Shown: positions 26,131-35,557, numbered from the stretch's first letter. The stretch is 64,000 nucleotides of DNA from Lachnoclostridium sp. An118 (GCF_002160985.1 NZ_NFLQ01000003.1:1-64000); one strand, 5' to 3'. A program made the numbers and translations. Notes: generated from the sequence alone by a model not told the origin.

Positions 26131-26912
26131 CAGATCTCCACCTCCGTCGATAAGAAGACCGGCCCGTCCTTGCAGATCCGTTTATTGTTTACATTGCTGT
26201 GAGCATCCTTCTCCTTTGTCTTGCACACGCACCCGAGGCAGGCGCCGATGCCGCAGGCCATCCTCTCTTCCAGGGAAATGTAGCACGTAATGCCCTTTTC
26301 TTCCGCGTACTGTTTGATCGCCCGAAGCATAGGTGTGGGGCCGCAGGCAAAGATAATATCCGCCTCCAGGCCGAGCTCCCGCACTGCGTCCAGGACATTT
26401 CCTTTTACGCCCACGCTTCCGTCCTCTGTGGAGATAAAGAGCTCTCCGTTTTTCTCAAATTCCTCCCGCAGAAATGTCTGCCTGTCCCTGTATCCGGCAA
26501 TGATCTGCTTTTTCCCGCAGTCCATCTCCTTTGCCAGCTCCAGGATGGGAGGCACGCCGATGCCGCCGCCCATGAGGAATGCTTTTTTCCCTTTTGCCTC
26601 CTCCAGGGGGAAGCCATTTCCCAGGGGGCCGACGATGAAGAGGCTCTCTCCCGCCTTCATCCGGGAAAACTGCTCTGTACCGGTGTTCTCTCCTGTCACC
26701 CGGTACACCACCCGCAGCGCCCCGCCTTCTCTGTCTATTTCACAGATGCTGATGGGGCGGGGCAGCAGCTTTGTCCCGTCATTTGTATACATGGACAGGA
26801 ACTGCCCCGGCTTTGCTGTCTTTGCAGCCTCCGTGCATATCCACATGCTGAAGATCCCCTCCGCAAGCTGCACCTGGGAGATGATCTGTACCTGTTCTTT
26901 CTTCTTTGTCAT
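26130..26912 (-). CDS. pyrK: Dihydroorotate dehydrogenase B, electron transfer subunit
   Basis: The 260-aa flavoprotein has a ferredoxin-reductase-like FAD domain (LLPRPISICEID, about 49-60), an NAD domain (FLMGGGIGVPPILELA and CGPTPMLRAI), and a C-terminal [2Fe-2S] cluster with cysteines in CGIGACLGCVC and a fourth in KRICKDGP. It links PyrD to NAD in the cytoplasm. Confidence 0.96.
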   Translation of the reverse strand: MTKKKEQVQIISQVQLAEGIFSMWICTEAAKTAKPGQFLSMYTNDGTKLLPRPISICEIDREGGALRVVYRVTGENTGTEQFSRMKAGESLFIVGPLGNGFPLEEAKGKKAFLMGGGIGVPPILELAKEMDCGKKQIIAGYRDRQTFLREEFEKNGELFISTEDGSVGVKGNVLDAVRELGLEADIIFACGPTPMLRAIKQYAEEKGITCYISLEERMACGIGACLGCVCKTKEKDAHSNVNNKRICKDGPVFLSTEVEI

Positions 26913-26926
26913 CTTTTCCTTCTCCT

Positions 26927-27853
26927 TTACCGGTTTTCCAGTGCTCCGGCAATATCGGCGATCATATCTTCCACCGCAGCCCTGGAAGCGTCTCCAAAGG
27001 CCTCTGCTCCGAAGGAAGCATATTTCTCCTGCTTGTAGGCAGCGATGATCCCTCTGGATGAGTTTACGATGGCGCCAAGGCCGTCCTCATTGAAGAAGTG
27101 CACCAGATCTTTTCCCTGGCCACCCTGTGCGCCGTAGCCCGGCACAAGGATGTAGGCCTTGGGCATGATCTTGCGCAGCACTTTCCCCATCTCCGGGTAT
27201 GTGGCGCCCACAACTGCGCCCACGTAGCTGTAGGAGCATCCCATGCACTCCTGTCCCCACTCATTTACCTTCTCACCTACCAGCTCGTAGAGCGGACGTC
27301 CGTCGATGAGCTGATCCTGGAACTCCCCGCTGGAAGGATTGGATGTCTTCACAAGGATGAAAAGTCCCTTCTGCTCTTTCTTGCACACGTCGATGAAGGG
27401 TTTCACACCGTCGGATCCAAGATAGGGATTCACGGTCACAAAGTCCTCATCAAAAGGAGCAAATGTATTGCTTCCCACCTGCACTTTTCCGATGTGTCCT
27501 GTGGCGTAGGCGGCGGAAGTGGAGCCGATGTCTCCTCTCTTGATATCGCCGATCACAACCAGGCCTTTTTCTTTACAGTAGTCCACAGTCTTTTTGAAAG
27601 CTGCAAGTCCCGGGATGCCGAACTGCTCGTACATGGCGATCTGGGGCTTCACAGCCGGAATCAGATCGTATGTCTTGTCCACGATCTCTTTGTTAAACTG
27701 CCAGATGGCCTCAGCGGCCCCCTCCAGGGTCTCGCCGAACTCAGCAAAGGCCTTCTTCTGCACATGCTCCGGAATGTAGCTGAGCATGGGGTCCAGTCCC
27801 ACTACAATGGGGGCTCCTGTCTTTTTGATATTGCTTACTAACTGATCAATCAA
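26927..27853 (-). CDS. pyrF: Orotidine-5'-phosphate decarboxylase (long type)
   Basis: Decarboxylates OMP to UMP. The 308-aa protein is of the longer group 2 type: VVGLDPMLSYIP (about 17-28), the catalytic DIKRGDIGSTSAAYA (about 98-112), and a C-terminal VPGYGAQGGQ phosphate loop (about 238). It overlaps the pyrC stop by 8 bases. Confidence 0.96.
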   Translation of the reverse strand: MIDQLVSNIKKTGAPIVVGLDPMLSYIPEHVQKKAFAEFGETLEGAAEAIWQFNKEIVDKTYDLIPAVKPQIAMYEQFGIPGLAAFKKTVDYCKEKGLVVIGDIKRGDIGSTSAAYATGHIGKVQVGSNTFAPFDEDFVTVNPYLGSDGVKPFIDVCKKEQKGLFILVKTSNPSSGEFQDQLIDGRPLYELVGEKVNEWGQECMGCSYSYVGAVVGATYPEMGKVLRKIMPKAYILVPGYGAQGGQGKDLVHFFNEDGLGAIVNSSRGIIAAYKQEKYASFGAEAFGDASRAAVEDMIADIAGALENR

Positions 27854-29138
27854 TGGTTTTTCCTCCTTCGTATACGATCCGTCCGCCCACGATGGTGCAG
27901 CGCACTTCTCCTTTTACCTTCCTGCCGTGGAAAGGTGTGTTTTTCCCTTTGGATAAAAATGTATTCTTGTCGATCACGTACTCTTTCCGGGGATCAAAGA
28001 TCACCACGTCCGCGATCTTGCCCGTGCTGACAGATCCCTTGTCTGAAAGTCCCAGGATCCGGGCCGGGTTATAGCTCATCTTCTCCGCCATCTGCATGGG
28101 AGTGAGGACGCCTTTTTCCACCAGCTCCGTGTAAGTCAGGGCTGCGGACGTCTCCAGTCCTACAATGCCGAAAGCCGCCAGCTTCATGGAGCGGTTCTTC
28201 TCCGCCTCGGCGTGGGGCGCGTGGTCTGTGGCAATGACGTCCACCACGTCATTTTTCAGCGCCTCCCTCAGAGCCTCCACATCCGCTCTGCTGCGAAGGG
28301 GCGGGTTCATCTTAAAGTTGCCGTCATCCTCACAGATATCGTCCGTGGAAAGGATAAAGTGATGGGGACACACTTCCCCGGTCACAGGCAGTCCCTCCTC
28401 CTTCGCCAGCGCCAGCATCTTTGCGCTGTCCGCTGTGGAGCAGTGGCACAGGTGGAGCTGCACGCCTGTCTCTTTTGCCAGCAGGATGTCTCTGGCCACG
28501 ATGACGTCCTCCACTGCGTTGGTGATGCCCGGAAGTCCCAGCTCCCTGGCTTTCTCATCCGCGTTCATGACGCCGCCCTCCACCATGGTAATGTCCTCAC
28601 AGTGGGCAAACACGGCCACGCCTTCCTTTTTCGCCGCCTGCATCCCCTTCCGGTAGAGAGAGGCATTCATGACAGACTTTCCGTCCTCGCTGATGGCGCG
28701 GCAGCCGTTCTCCGCCATCCCGTTAATGTCCGCCAGCTCTTCTCCCTTCTGGCCTCTTGTCACAGCTCCAAGCTGGATGACATTTGTGAGGGATTCTCTC
28801 TTGGCCCTCTCCATGACCTCCCGCACTTTCACGCCGTTGTCAATGACCGGCTTTGTGTTGGGCATGGCGCACACGGTCGTAACGCCGCCCCGGACAGCCG
28901 CCCGGCCGCCCGTGGCCAGGGTCTCCTTGTACTCCAGTCCGGGATCCCGGAAATGCACGTGCAGGTCGATAAAGCCCGGCATCACCCAGCATCCGTCCGC
29001 ATCGATGACCCGATCGCTCTCCGTCTCAATATTCTTCTCCACCTCTGTGATCCGATCCCCGTCGATCAGCACGTCACATATATCATCCAGCCCTGTCCCG
29101 GGGTCAAGCACATGTCCGTTTTTAATCAAAATCGTCAT
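27846..29138 (-). CDS. pyrC: Dihydroorotase
   Basis: Cyclises carbamoyl-aspartate to dihydroorotate. The 430-aa protein is a class I dihydroorotase: the zinc ligands are in DLHVHFRDPG (about 58-67), further histidines in VFAHCEDI and LHLCHCST, and the catalytic Asp in IATDHAPH (about 303-310). It is the first gene of the pyrC-pyrF-pyrK-pyrD unit. Aspartate carbamoyltransferase genes are not in the window. Confidence 0.96.
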   Translation of the reverse strand: MTILIKNGHVLDPGTGLDDICDVLIDGDRITEVEKNIETESDRVIDADGCWVMPGFIDLHVHFRDPGLEYKETLATGGRAAVRGGVTTVCAMPNTKPVIDNGVKVREVMERAKRESLTNVIQLGAVTRGQKGEELADINGMAENGCRAISEDGKSVMNASLYRKGMQAAKKEGVAVFAHCEDITMVEGGVMNADEKARELGLPGITNAVEDVIVARDILLAKETGVQLHLCHCSTADSAKMLALAKEEGLPVTGEVCPHHFILSTDDICEDDGNFKMNPPLRSRADVEALREALKNDVVDVIATDHAPHAEAEKNRSMKLAAFGIVGLETSAALTYTELVEKGVLTPMQMAEKMSYNPARILGLSDKGSVSTGKIADVVIFDPRKEYVIDKNTFLSKGKNTPFHGRKVKGEVRCTIVGGRIVYEGGKTID

Positions 29139-29192
29139 AGCCTGTATTCCTTTCTACATACATACTCTGTTATATTTTATCATACCCATATA

Positions 29193-29226
29193 AGAAATGG
29201 AACGGGGAATTTCCCGTTCCATTTCT
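29193..29226 (-). terminator. Probable terminator after the S41 protease gene
   Basis: A 14-bp perfect stem (29193-29206 with 29213-29226), followed on the minus strand by UAUAUGGG, which is a poor U tract. Placed between the S41 protease gene and pyrC. Confidence 0.55.
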
Positions 29227-29275
29227 TCGGCAGCGGCCGCTGCCTGTATCCACTTTTTCACAATATCCTGCCGGT

Positions 29276-30418
29276 TTACTGCTGCGCCACTACTTCCATG
29301 GCCTTCTCGAGCTGGTTGTCCGCGTCCGGGTTGTTTTCATCGTACTGGTACTCCACTTCCACGTCCGGGGTGATCCCCTCCCCGTCAATGCTGCGGCCAT
29401 TGGGGGTAAAGTACTCCGCAATGGTCAGCTTCACGCTTGTTCCATCCTGCAGGTCAAAGACGCTCTGGACAACTCCCTTTCCGTAGGACTGGGTCCCCAC
29501 GACCTGCCCCAGGCCGTAGTCCTGGATAGCTCCCGCGAAGATCTCCGAGGCGCTGGCGCTGTAGCCGTTCATCATGACAACCAGAGGCTTGTGGAACTGA
29601 TTTTCCTCGTCAGAGGTGTACTCCTCCCGCTCTCCGTTCTTATCCTCCGTGTAGACGATGAGTCCCTCCGGCAGCATCAGGTCCAGGATATCGCAGACCG
29701 TATCCAGATTGCCGCCGGGATTACTCCTGAGATCCACGATCAGTCTCTCCATGCCCTGGTTTTCTAAATCCTCCAGTGCCTCCTTATACTGCTCATAGGT
29801 CACGGTGTCGAATTCTGTGATGCGGATGTAGCCCACGTTCCCCTCTTTCATCTCACAGGAGACAGTCTGGGCCTCGATGGTGTCTCTTGTGATGGTCAGC
29901 TCTTCCTCCTCGCCGGTGTCCGCCCTAAGGACTGTGAGGGTCACCTGGGTACCCTTCTCCCCCTTGACTTTGCTCACCACGTCGGACAGGTCCTCCCCTG
30001 TCACCTCTTCTCCCTCCACCTTGTAGAGGGTGTCGCCGTCCCGCATGCCGGCCTCCTGTGCAGGAGAGCCGTCATACACCTGGAGGACCGTGATGACGCC
30101 GGTCTCCCGGTCCTGGCTCATGAGCGCGCCCACGCCTCCGAACTCGCCGGACAGACTCTCGTTCATCTGCTTCGTCTCCTCCTCGTCGTAGTAGACCGAG
30201 TAGGGATCTCCCAGGCCTTCAATATACCCTTTGTAGACGCCCTCCGACAGGTCCGTCTCATCCACGTCGCCGATATAAAATCGGTCGATGAGGCTGTTCA
30301 GGAGCTCCATCTTCTGACTCTCTTCACTTTTAAAAACGGTGCAGGAGACAACTCCCCCTGCCAGTAATACAATGAGGGCGCCAGCAAGCGCCCCCTTAAA
30401 AAAACTATGATCTTTCAT
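29276..30418 (-). CDS. S41 family C-terminal processing peptidase
   Basis: The 380-aa protein has an N-terminal hydrophobic segment (about 8-26) ending VVSC, so it is either a lipoprotein or a membrane-anchored protein. A PDZ domain (about 85-175; VYDGSPAQEAGMRDGD) precedes the S41 serine protease core with the catalytic Ser in NGYSASASEIFAGA (about 293) and Lys in GTQSYGKGVVQ (about 318). CtpA-like enzymes trim exported proteins, often regulating wall hydrolases. Its position 25 bases after an M23 hydrolase gene and near ftsEX supports such a role. Confidence 0.94.
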   Translation of the reverse strand: MKDHSFFKGALAGALIVLLAGGVVSCTVFKSEESQKMELLNSLIDRFYIGDVDETDLSEGVYKGYIEGLGDPYSVYYDEEETKQMNESLSGEFGGVGALMSQDRETGVITVLQVYDGSPAQEAGMRDGDTLYKVEGEEVTGEDLSDVVSKVKGEKGTQVTLTVLRADTGEEEELTITRDTIEAQTVSCEMKEGNVGYIRITEFDTVTYEQYKEALEDLENQGMERLIVDLRSNPGGNLDTVCDILDLMLPEGLIVYTEDKNGEREEYTSDEENQFHKPLVVMMNGYSASASEIFAGAIQDYGLGQVVGTQSYGKGVVQSVFDLQDGTSVKLTIAEYFTPNGRSIDGEGITPDVEVEYQYDENNPDADNQLEKAMEVVAQQ

Positions 30419-30443
30419 ATATGCAGTCCTGTTCTCCGTGTTT

Positions 30444-31562
30444 TTACAGATACAATCTGGGATCTACCGGCATGCCGCCCACATGCACCTCAAAGTGAAG
30501 ATGCGGACCGGTAGAAGCACCTGTGGAACCAACCGTCGCAATATTCTGACCAGCCCCCACTGACTGTCCCACACTCACGCCAATTGTACTACAATGCTGG
30601 TACAGTGTAGCTATATCACCGTGGTTGATAATGACATAATTTCCCCTGACAGAGTTATTGGCAACTGTCGTGACTGTTCCGGCTGCCGCCGCAAAGATAG
30701 GCGTTCCAGATGCCGCCGCATAATCCCGGCCCTTGTGGTTGGTACTGCCGATACCGCCCGGAGACTGCCGTCCGCCGAACTCACTGCTGATGTAGGCTGC
30801 CGGGCAGGGATTCTGCAGTCTCCCGGTCCCTCCTGACGGCGTATAATCGTCCACTGGTGTAAATTTGCCGGGATTCTGTGCTTCCTCCTGCAGTCTCGCC
30901 TGCTCCGCCGCAGCCGCCTGAAGCTGGGAAATCTTGGCGTTTGTCTCGCTCAGCTCGGACTCAAGGCTGGCAATCTCGCTGCTCTTGCTGTCCACCAGAG
31001 TCTGGAGCTCTGTCTGCTGGGTCTGGAGATTTGTCTGCATCTCCTCCAGCTCCGCGTTCTCCTTCTCCAGCTCCTGCTGCTGCTCCTCCACTTTATCCAC
31101 AATATCCTGGAACTCCACCAGCATGTTCCTGTCATACTCGGAAATCTGGTTGATATACTCCGCATTGCTCAGGAACTCCGCAATGCTCTTGGATTCCAGC
31201 AGTGTCTCCAGGAACTGCCCGTTCCCGTTCTCATACATATACTGTATGCGGAGCTTCATGCTCTCATACTGGTTATTCTCGTCAATTTTAGCGGCATCGA
31301 GTTCATCTGCCTTTTTAGCGATCTCCTCCTGCTTTGCCTCGATGTCGGCCTGGGTCTGCTCCATATCCTTCACGATGCCGTCAAGCTGAGCCACCAGCTG
31401 ATCTTTCTCCGCCTGAGCGGCGTCCAGAGCACTCTGCTGCTGGCTGGCCTTGTTCTGGGCGTCCTGCAGATCGTCCGCCTTTACTGTCACATTCACCTGC
31501 AGGCCCATGCCTGCCACAAGCGCTCCTGCTAATAAAACACTGACTATCCTTTTCTTAACCAT
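30444..31562 (-). CDS. Coiled-coil M23 peptidoglycan hydrolase, EnvC/PcsB-like
   Basis: The 372-aa protein has a signal peptide (about 1-30), a long coiled coil rich in Gln/Glu (about 32-232) and a C-terminal LytM/M23 domain with zinc ligands in HKGRDYA (His and Asp, about 271-277) and HLHFEVH (about 353). Proteins of this build are activated by FtsEX through the coiled coil (as known for EnvC, PcsB and CwlO systems). Located directly downstream of ftsX, it is the likely partner. Confidence 0.94.
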   Translation of the reverse strand: MVKKRIVSVLLAGALVAGMGLQVNVTVKADDLQDAQNKASQQQSALDAAQAEKDQLVAQLDGIVKDMEQTQADIEAKQEEIAKKADELDAAKIDENNQYESMKLRIQYMYENGNGQFLETLLESKSIAEFLSNAEYINQISEYDRNMLVEFQDIVDKVEEQQQELEKENAELEEMQTNLQTQQTELQTLVDSKSSEIASLESELSETNAKISQLQAAAAEQARLQEEAQNPGKFTPVDDYTPSGGTGRLQNPCPAAYISSEFGGRQSPGGIGSTNHKGRDYAAASGTPIFAAAAGTVTTVANNSVRGNYVIINHGDIATLYQHCSTIGVSVGQSVGAGQNIATVGSTGASTGPHLHFEVHVGGMPVDPRLYL

Positions 31563-31658
31563 AGCTCTTTTCTCCCTTACTTTGTACCCCTTAGTTTCCC
31601 CTGTATCTGTTTCTTGGTTCCGTAATCTATCACAGACAGATGCACGCGCACCTGTTTG

Positions 31659-32567
31659 CTACACTTTCAGGTGTTTGCGGATCGTGAAGAAGCTTCCCAC
31701 AAATCCGATGCCCACACCGAGGGCAAGCCCAACCGGGAGCAGGACCTTGTAAACCTCTGTCACCGGAAGGAAATCCAGGATATTATTTAACAGATTAAAT
31801 CGTGTGAGGATGTATGAAACCGCCTTTCCATACATAAAATATAACAGTACAAGCGGTATGATGGCGCCGATCAGTCCGATGACCACACCCTCTATGACGA
31901 AGGGTGCCCGGACGAACCCGTCCTTCGCCCCTATATATTTCATGATGGCGATCTCCTCACGCCGGACCGTGATACCCATAGTAACAGTGTTGCTGATGAG
32001 GAAGATGGACACCGCCAGAAGGATGGCGATAATGGCGATGGAAACGTAAGTGATCAGCCTGTTGACGCTGCTGAGGGTATCAGCCACCACGTCAGACTTG
32101 TTGACCCTCCTGACGCCGTCCAGGCTCTCCGCAAAGCTTACCACATCATCCTGCTTGGATACATCCTCCATGTACACCGCATAGTTATCTGAATTGGCCA
32201 GCGGGTTGTCATCCTTGAAGCCCTCCGCCAGGCTGGAATCCTCGCCAAAATATTCGCTCTGGAAGGATTCCCAGGCGTCGTCCGCGGATACATACTCCAC
32301 ATCCAGCACGCCGTCGCATTCTCTCAGCTCGTTGCCTATCTCATCGACCCGGGACTGCTCCAGCCCCTCCTCGAAGAACACGGTGATGGCCACGCCTTCC
32401 TCGGCTTTCTGGACAATATAGTTAAAGTTCATAACAATTGCAAAGAACAGACCAAACACAAAAATACATGCCGCCATGGTCGCAATGGACGCAATGGAGA
32501 ACAGTTTGTTACGGGCAATGTTCTTAAACCCCTGTCTTGTCGAATATCCGACTGTACTAATCTTCAT
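31659..32567 (-). CDS. ftsX: Cell division protein FtsX
   Basis: Membrane subunit of the FtsEX complex. The 302-aa protein has four membrane segments (about 19-40, 167-190, 215-237 and 265-290 region) and an extracellular domain between the first two (VAITVFFEEGLEQSRVDEIG). The start is set to the ATG at 32567 because AAGGTGGG lies 9 bases upstream and MKISTVGYSTRQGFKNI is the usual start; the frame is open 11 codons further. It overlaps ftsE by 11 bases. Confidence 0.95.
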   Translation of the reverse strand: MKISTVGYSTRQGFKNIARNKLFSIASIATMAACIFVFGLFFAIVMNFNYIVQKAEEGVAITVFFEEGLEQSRVDEIGNELRECDGVLDVEYVSADDAWESFQSEYFGEDSSLAEGFKDDNPLANSDNYAVYMEDVSKQDDVVSFAESLDGVRRVNKSDVVADTLSSVNRLITYVSIAIIAILLAVSIFLISNTVTMGITVRREEIAIMKYIGAKDGFVRAPFVIEGVVIGLIGAIIPLVLLYFMYGKAVSYILTRFNLLNNILDFLPVTEVYKVLLPVGLALGVGIGFVGSFFTIRKHLKV

Positions 32568-33243
32568 TATTATACCCACCTTTTTGCTCGTCGCTGACAA
32601 TGACTCCCTTTTTCATTGTCACCACTCGTTTTCTCATCTCGTTTACGATCTCCTGGTTGTGTGTCACGACCAGGACAGTCGTTCCCCTCTCATTGGCCTC
32701 CTCAAGAAGCTTCATGATCTCCCAGGAATTGGTCGGATCCAGGTTTCCTGTAGGCTCGTCAGCCAGAAGGATGGAAGGCTCATTCACGATGGCCCTTGCA
32801 ATGGCAACCCTCTGCTGCTCGCCTCCGGAGAGCTCCTTTGGATATGACTTATATTTCTGGGCAAGACCTACCAGAGAAAGAGCCGCAGGCACTTTCTTCT
32901 TGATGATCCTGGGCGATGTCTCCACGACACGCTGGGCAAAGGCAATATTCTCATATATATTTCGGTCTTTCAGAAGACGGAAATCCTGGAACACGACACC
33001 AAGACCCCTGCGGTACATAGGGATCTGCCTGTGTTTCAGCCTCTCCAGATTCTGCCCGTTCACGACGATCGTACCGGAAGTCGGTTCCAGTTCCTTCATG
33101 ATCAGACGGATCAAAGTCGATTTACCTGATCCGCTGTCCCCGACGATGAAGACAAACTCACCCTGCTCGATCTTCAGAGTCACACCGTTCAGAGCCGCAA
33201 CTCCCTTCGAGTATTCTTTCGTTACTTCGTTCAGTTCAATCAT
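32557..33243 (-). CDS. ftsE: Cell division ATP-binding protein FtsE
   Basis: The 228-aa ABC ATPase has Walker A GDSGSGKST (about 35-43), LSGGEQQRVAIARAI signature (about 137), Walker B ILLADEPTGNLDP and VVTHNQE switch. The N-terminus MIELNEVTKEYSKGVAALNGV is typical of FtsE. It drives the conformational change by which FtsX activates a wall hydrolase. It follows the PucR-type regulator by 16 bases. Confidence 0.96.
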   Translation of the reverse strand: MIELNEVTKEYSKGVAALNGVTLKIEQGEFVFIVGDSGSGKSTLIRLIMKELEPTSGTIVVNGQNLERLKHRQIPMYRRGLGVVFQDFRLLKDRNIYENIAFAQRVVETSPRIIKKKVPAALSLVGLAQKYKSYPKELSGGEQQRVAIARAIVNEPSILLADEPTGNLDPTNSWEIMKLLEEANERGTTVLVVTHNQEIVNEMRKRVVTMKKGVIVSDEQKGGYNNED

Positions 33244-33259
33244 ATTTTCCTCCTAATTA

Positions 33260-34348
33260 TCAATACTCCAGTGATTCCATGTATTTCATGTACTTCACTA
33301 CCATCAGCGCGATCTTGAACGTGATGGCATCCTCAAACACACGGAGGTCAAGCCCCGTGCTCTTCTGCAGCTTATCCAGCCTGTAGACAAGCGTATTGCG
33401 GTGGATGTAGAGCTGTCTCGATGTCTCGGACACATTCAGACTGTTCTCAAAGAATTTATTGATAGTCGTCAGAGTCTCCTCATCGAACTCATCCGGTGAT
33501 TTCCCCTCAAAAATCTCGCGGATGAACATCTTACAGAGCGGTATGGGGAGCTGATAGATGAGCCGCCCGATCCCCAGCGTGCTGTAAGCAATGACCTTCC
33601 GGTCATCAAAAAATATCTTTCCCACATCCAGGGCAAGCTTTGCCTCCTTGTAGGACTTTGACACTTCCTTGATGTCACTGATCACGGTTCCATACGCAAT
33701 GCGGATATCGCCGTCATCCTCCCCCTTCAGGAGCTCCAGTATGGTCTCTGCCGTCTTCTCCAGCTCCGCATGGCCGTCTGAAGGCGCCAGCTCCTTTACG
33801 ATTATAATATCCTTCTCATCGACCGCGGTGACAAAATCCTTTGTCTTATTGCCCAGAAGGCTGCGCACATGGTCCAGCATGCTGCTGTCCTTCTCCCTGG
33901 CAGTCTCCACTATAAAGATAACACGTCTGACTTCCGTGTCAATATGTAATTTTTTTGCACGGTTATAAATATCTACCAGCAGCAGATTGTCGAGAAGGAG
34001 ATTCTTGATAAAATTGTCTTTGTCAAAGCGCTCTTTGTACGCGGTCAGGAGCGTCTGTATCTGGAATGCGGCGACCTTCCCGACCATGTAGACATCGTCA
34101 CTTCCGCCGTTGGCCAGGAGGATGTACTCAAGCTGATGCTCATCAAAGATCTTAAAAAACTGATACCCCTGGATCACCTGGCTGTCCGCCGGAGACTCCA
34201 CAAAGGAAAGTACAGATGCCTCATAGTTCTCCTGTTCGGCAAATGTGCTTGCTAAGGATTTCCCGTCTGTATCCATGACACACAGATCGATCCGCGTGAT
34301 CGCTTTCAAGCCATCGATGGTATTTTGTAGTATTTGATTAGATATCAT
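33260..34348 (-). CDS. PucR/CdaR-type regulator
   Basis: The 362-aa protein has a C-terminal PucR-type helix-turn-helix (about 300-355; NVSETSRQLYIHRNTLVYRLDKL) and a central GGDEF-like CdaR region (about 150-260). The N-terminal part (IDLCVMDTDGKSLAST) resembles a sugar-acid-sensing domain but is not clearly recognised. It is the first gene of the ftsE-ftsX unit, which is an unusual companion for this family, known mostly from purine and sugar-diacid catabolism. Confidence 0.88.
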   Translation of the reverse strand: MISNQILQNTIDGLKAITRIDLCVMDTDGKSLASTFAEQENYEASVLSFVESPADSQVIQGYQFFKIFDEHQLEYILLANGGSDDVYMVGKVAAFQIQTLLTAYKERFDKDNFIKNLLLDNLLLVDIYNRAKKLHIDTEVRRVIFIVETAREKDSSMLDHVRSLLGNKTKDFVTAVDEKDIIIVKELAPSDGHAELEKTAETILELLKGEDDGDIRIAYGTVISDIKEVSKSYKEAKLALDVGKIFFDDRKVIAYSTLGIGRLIYQLPIPLCKMFIREIFEGKSPDEFDEETLTTINKFFENSLNVSETSRQLYIHRNTLVYRLDKLQKSTGLDLRVFEDAITFKIALMVVKYMKYMESLEY

Positions 34349-34450
34349 ATTCCATCTCCTCCACTCATTTCAATATGCATTTTCCACAATGTATTTACGC
34401 ACATTCACCGCTTTTTGCATATTACTCTTTTCTATACTAATATAAATCCA

Positions 34451-34493
34451 CAAAAAAAGAAAGAGGAAATCACACATTTTTGTTAATTTCCTC
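34451..34493 (-). terminator. Intrinsic terminator of the glycosyltransferase gene
   Basis: Stem GAGGAAAT / ATTTCCTC (34463-34470 with 34486-34493). On the minus strand it is followed by UUUCUUUUUUUG (34451-34462). The rest of the 34349-34558 gap is AT-rich, without other recognised sites. Confidence 0.75.
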
Positions 34494-34558
34494 AATTTTC
34501 TTCCCGTATTTTCTTTATTTCCACATTTCAGGGCCCTATACAAATTGCCACAAAAACC

Positions 34559-35254
34559 TCAGTGCTCTGACACTGTCTCCAGCTCTTTTTTTCTGTTTTT
34601 TTCCACCTCGTGCCTGAAAAGCCTGTGATTGATAAACTGGACGATCCTCTCTATCCTGCCTCTGCTGCGGTAGATAGGATTTTCGCTCTTTCCCACGCCC
34701 AGCCAGACCCGCGCGTTCAGCAGGAGCCTGTTCCGGGTGATAAACTCCTCCTGCCCCGGGGAAGACAGGGACGCGATGACACAGTCGGTCTCCGCCCCGT
34801 TGACTGCATTGACCACCAGGTCGTCCGCCTCGTCTGCAGGTGACACCTTCGCCATGCCGGCGACCTGGATCCCGCTGTAGTCCTCCTCAAGGAAGCGGTA
34901 AAACCCCTCGGCCTCCTCCTCCGTCTCCACAAGGAGAAAGACTCTGGAATGGTTTTTGTGGAGAAAGCGGAGAAACATCTTGAGGTATGTCCTCTGCTCG
35001 ATCTCCTGGAGCTGCTTCTTCTCACGCACCTCCACACCCTCCAGGATTTCCTTTTCTCCCGGGATCACGAGGTCGATCTTTTCTATATTTTCACGCAGCG
35101 AGGAGTCCCCGGAAGCATACATCAGGGTGTCCACCGTGACCATCTCGATCACATTGATGGCTTCCGTCCCCATATATGCCACGGTCTGCTTCATGGCCTC
35201 CTTGGCGGTACAGTCATCTATGTCAATATTCAGCACCTGGATCTTTCCGTTCAT
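34559..35254 (-). CDS. WecG/TagA/CpsF family glycosyltransferase
   Basis: The 231-aa protein follows the GT26 family pattern: IQVLNIDIDDCTAKEAM at the start, VTVDTLMYASGDSSLR, DLVIPGEKEILEG, FLLVETEEEAEGFYRFLEE and the SLSSPGQEEFI motif (about 164-174) near the sugar-nucleotide site. Members transfer ManNAc-type sugars to lipid-linked GlcNAc for wall teichoic acid or surface polysaccharide. The usual DG before the active site is replaced here by VIPG, so activity is uncertain. It stands alone, without a polymer gene cluster. Confidence 0.82.
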   Translation of the reverse strand: MNGKIQVLNIDIDDCTAKEAMKQTVAYMGTEAINVIEMVTVDTLMYASGDSSLRENIEKIDLVIPGEKEILEGVEVREKKQLQEIEQRTYLKMFLRFLHKNHSRVFLLVETEEEAEGFYRFLEEDYSGIQVAGMAKVSPADEADDLVVNAVNGAETDCVIASLSSPGQEEFITRNRLLLNARVWLGVGKSENPIYRSRGRIERIVQFINHRLFRHEVEKNRKKELETVSEH

Positions 35255-35362
35255 TGATAATCACCCGCAATTCCCTCTGGCTGTCGATTATAACAAAATG
35301 ACCTGTCCTTTTCAACCTTTGACACTAAATATTCACACTTCGTAATAATTTTAACATTTTTG

Positions 35363-35557
35363 TCACTTTTGGTTTTTCTGCCGCCTCTTTTTTGTGATCA
35401 GGCCGCCGATGCGCCCCGTCTCCTTAGAGGAAAGGGATTTCCATCCCTTTTCCATGACCTTGTCGAGCAGCCCCAGCTCCTCCGCGATCTCGTATTTCAG
35501 CTTTTCCTCCTCTGTAAGCGCATTCATGTCAACCGGCTTTTCTTTTTTCTTTCCCAT
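35363..35557 (-). CDS. Small acid-soluble spore protein-like, alpha/beta type
   Basis: The 64-aa basic protein has the DNA-binding core of alpha/beta SASPs in reduced form: LKYEIAEELGLLDKVMEKGW followed by SSKETGRIGGLITKKRR (compare the family pattern EIAxELG...GxIGG). The usual C-terminal extension is missing. Such proteins coat and protect spore DNA. The start is set to the ATG at 35557, with GAAAGGGG upstream; a TTG six codons earlier is within that site. It suggests the organism sporulates. Confidence 0.72.
   Translation of the reverse strand: MGKKKEKPVDMNALTEEEKLKYEIAEELGLLDKVMEKGWKSLSSKETGRIGGLITKKRRQKNQK

Noticed and set aside
29139-29275. PyrR-type attenuator before pyrC
   Set aside because: The gap is only about 140 bases and holds one hairpin that better fits the end of the protease gene; no anti-terminator alternative was seen.
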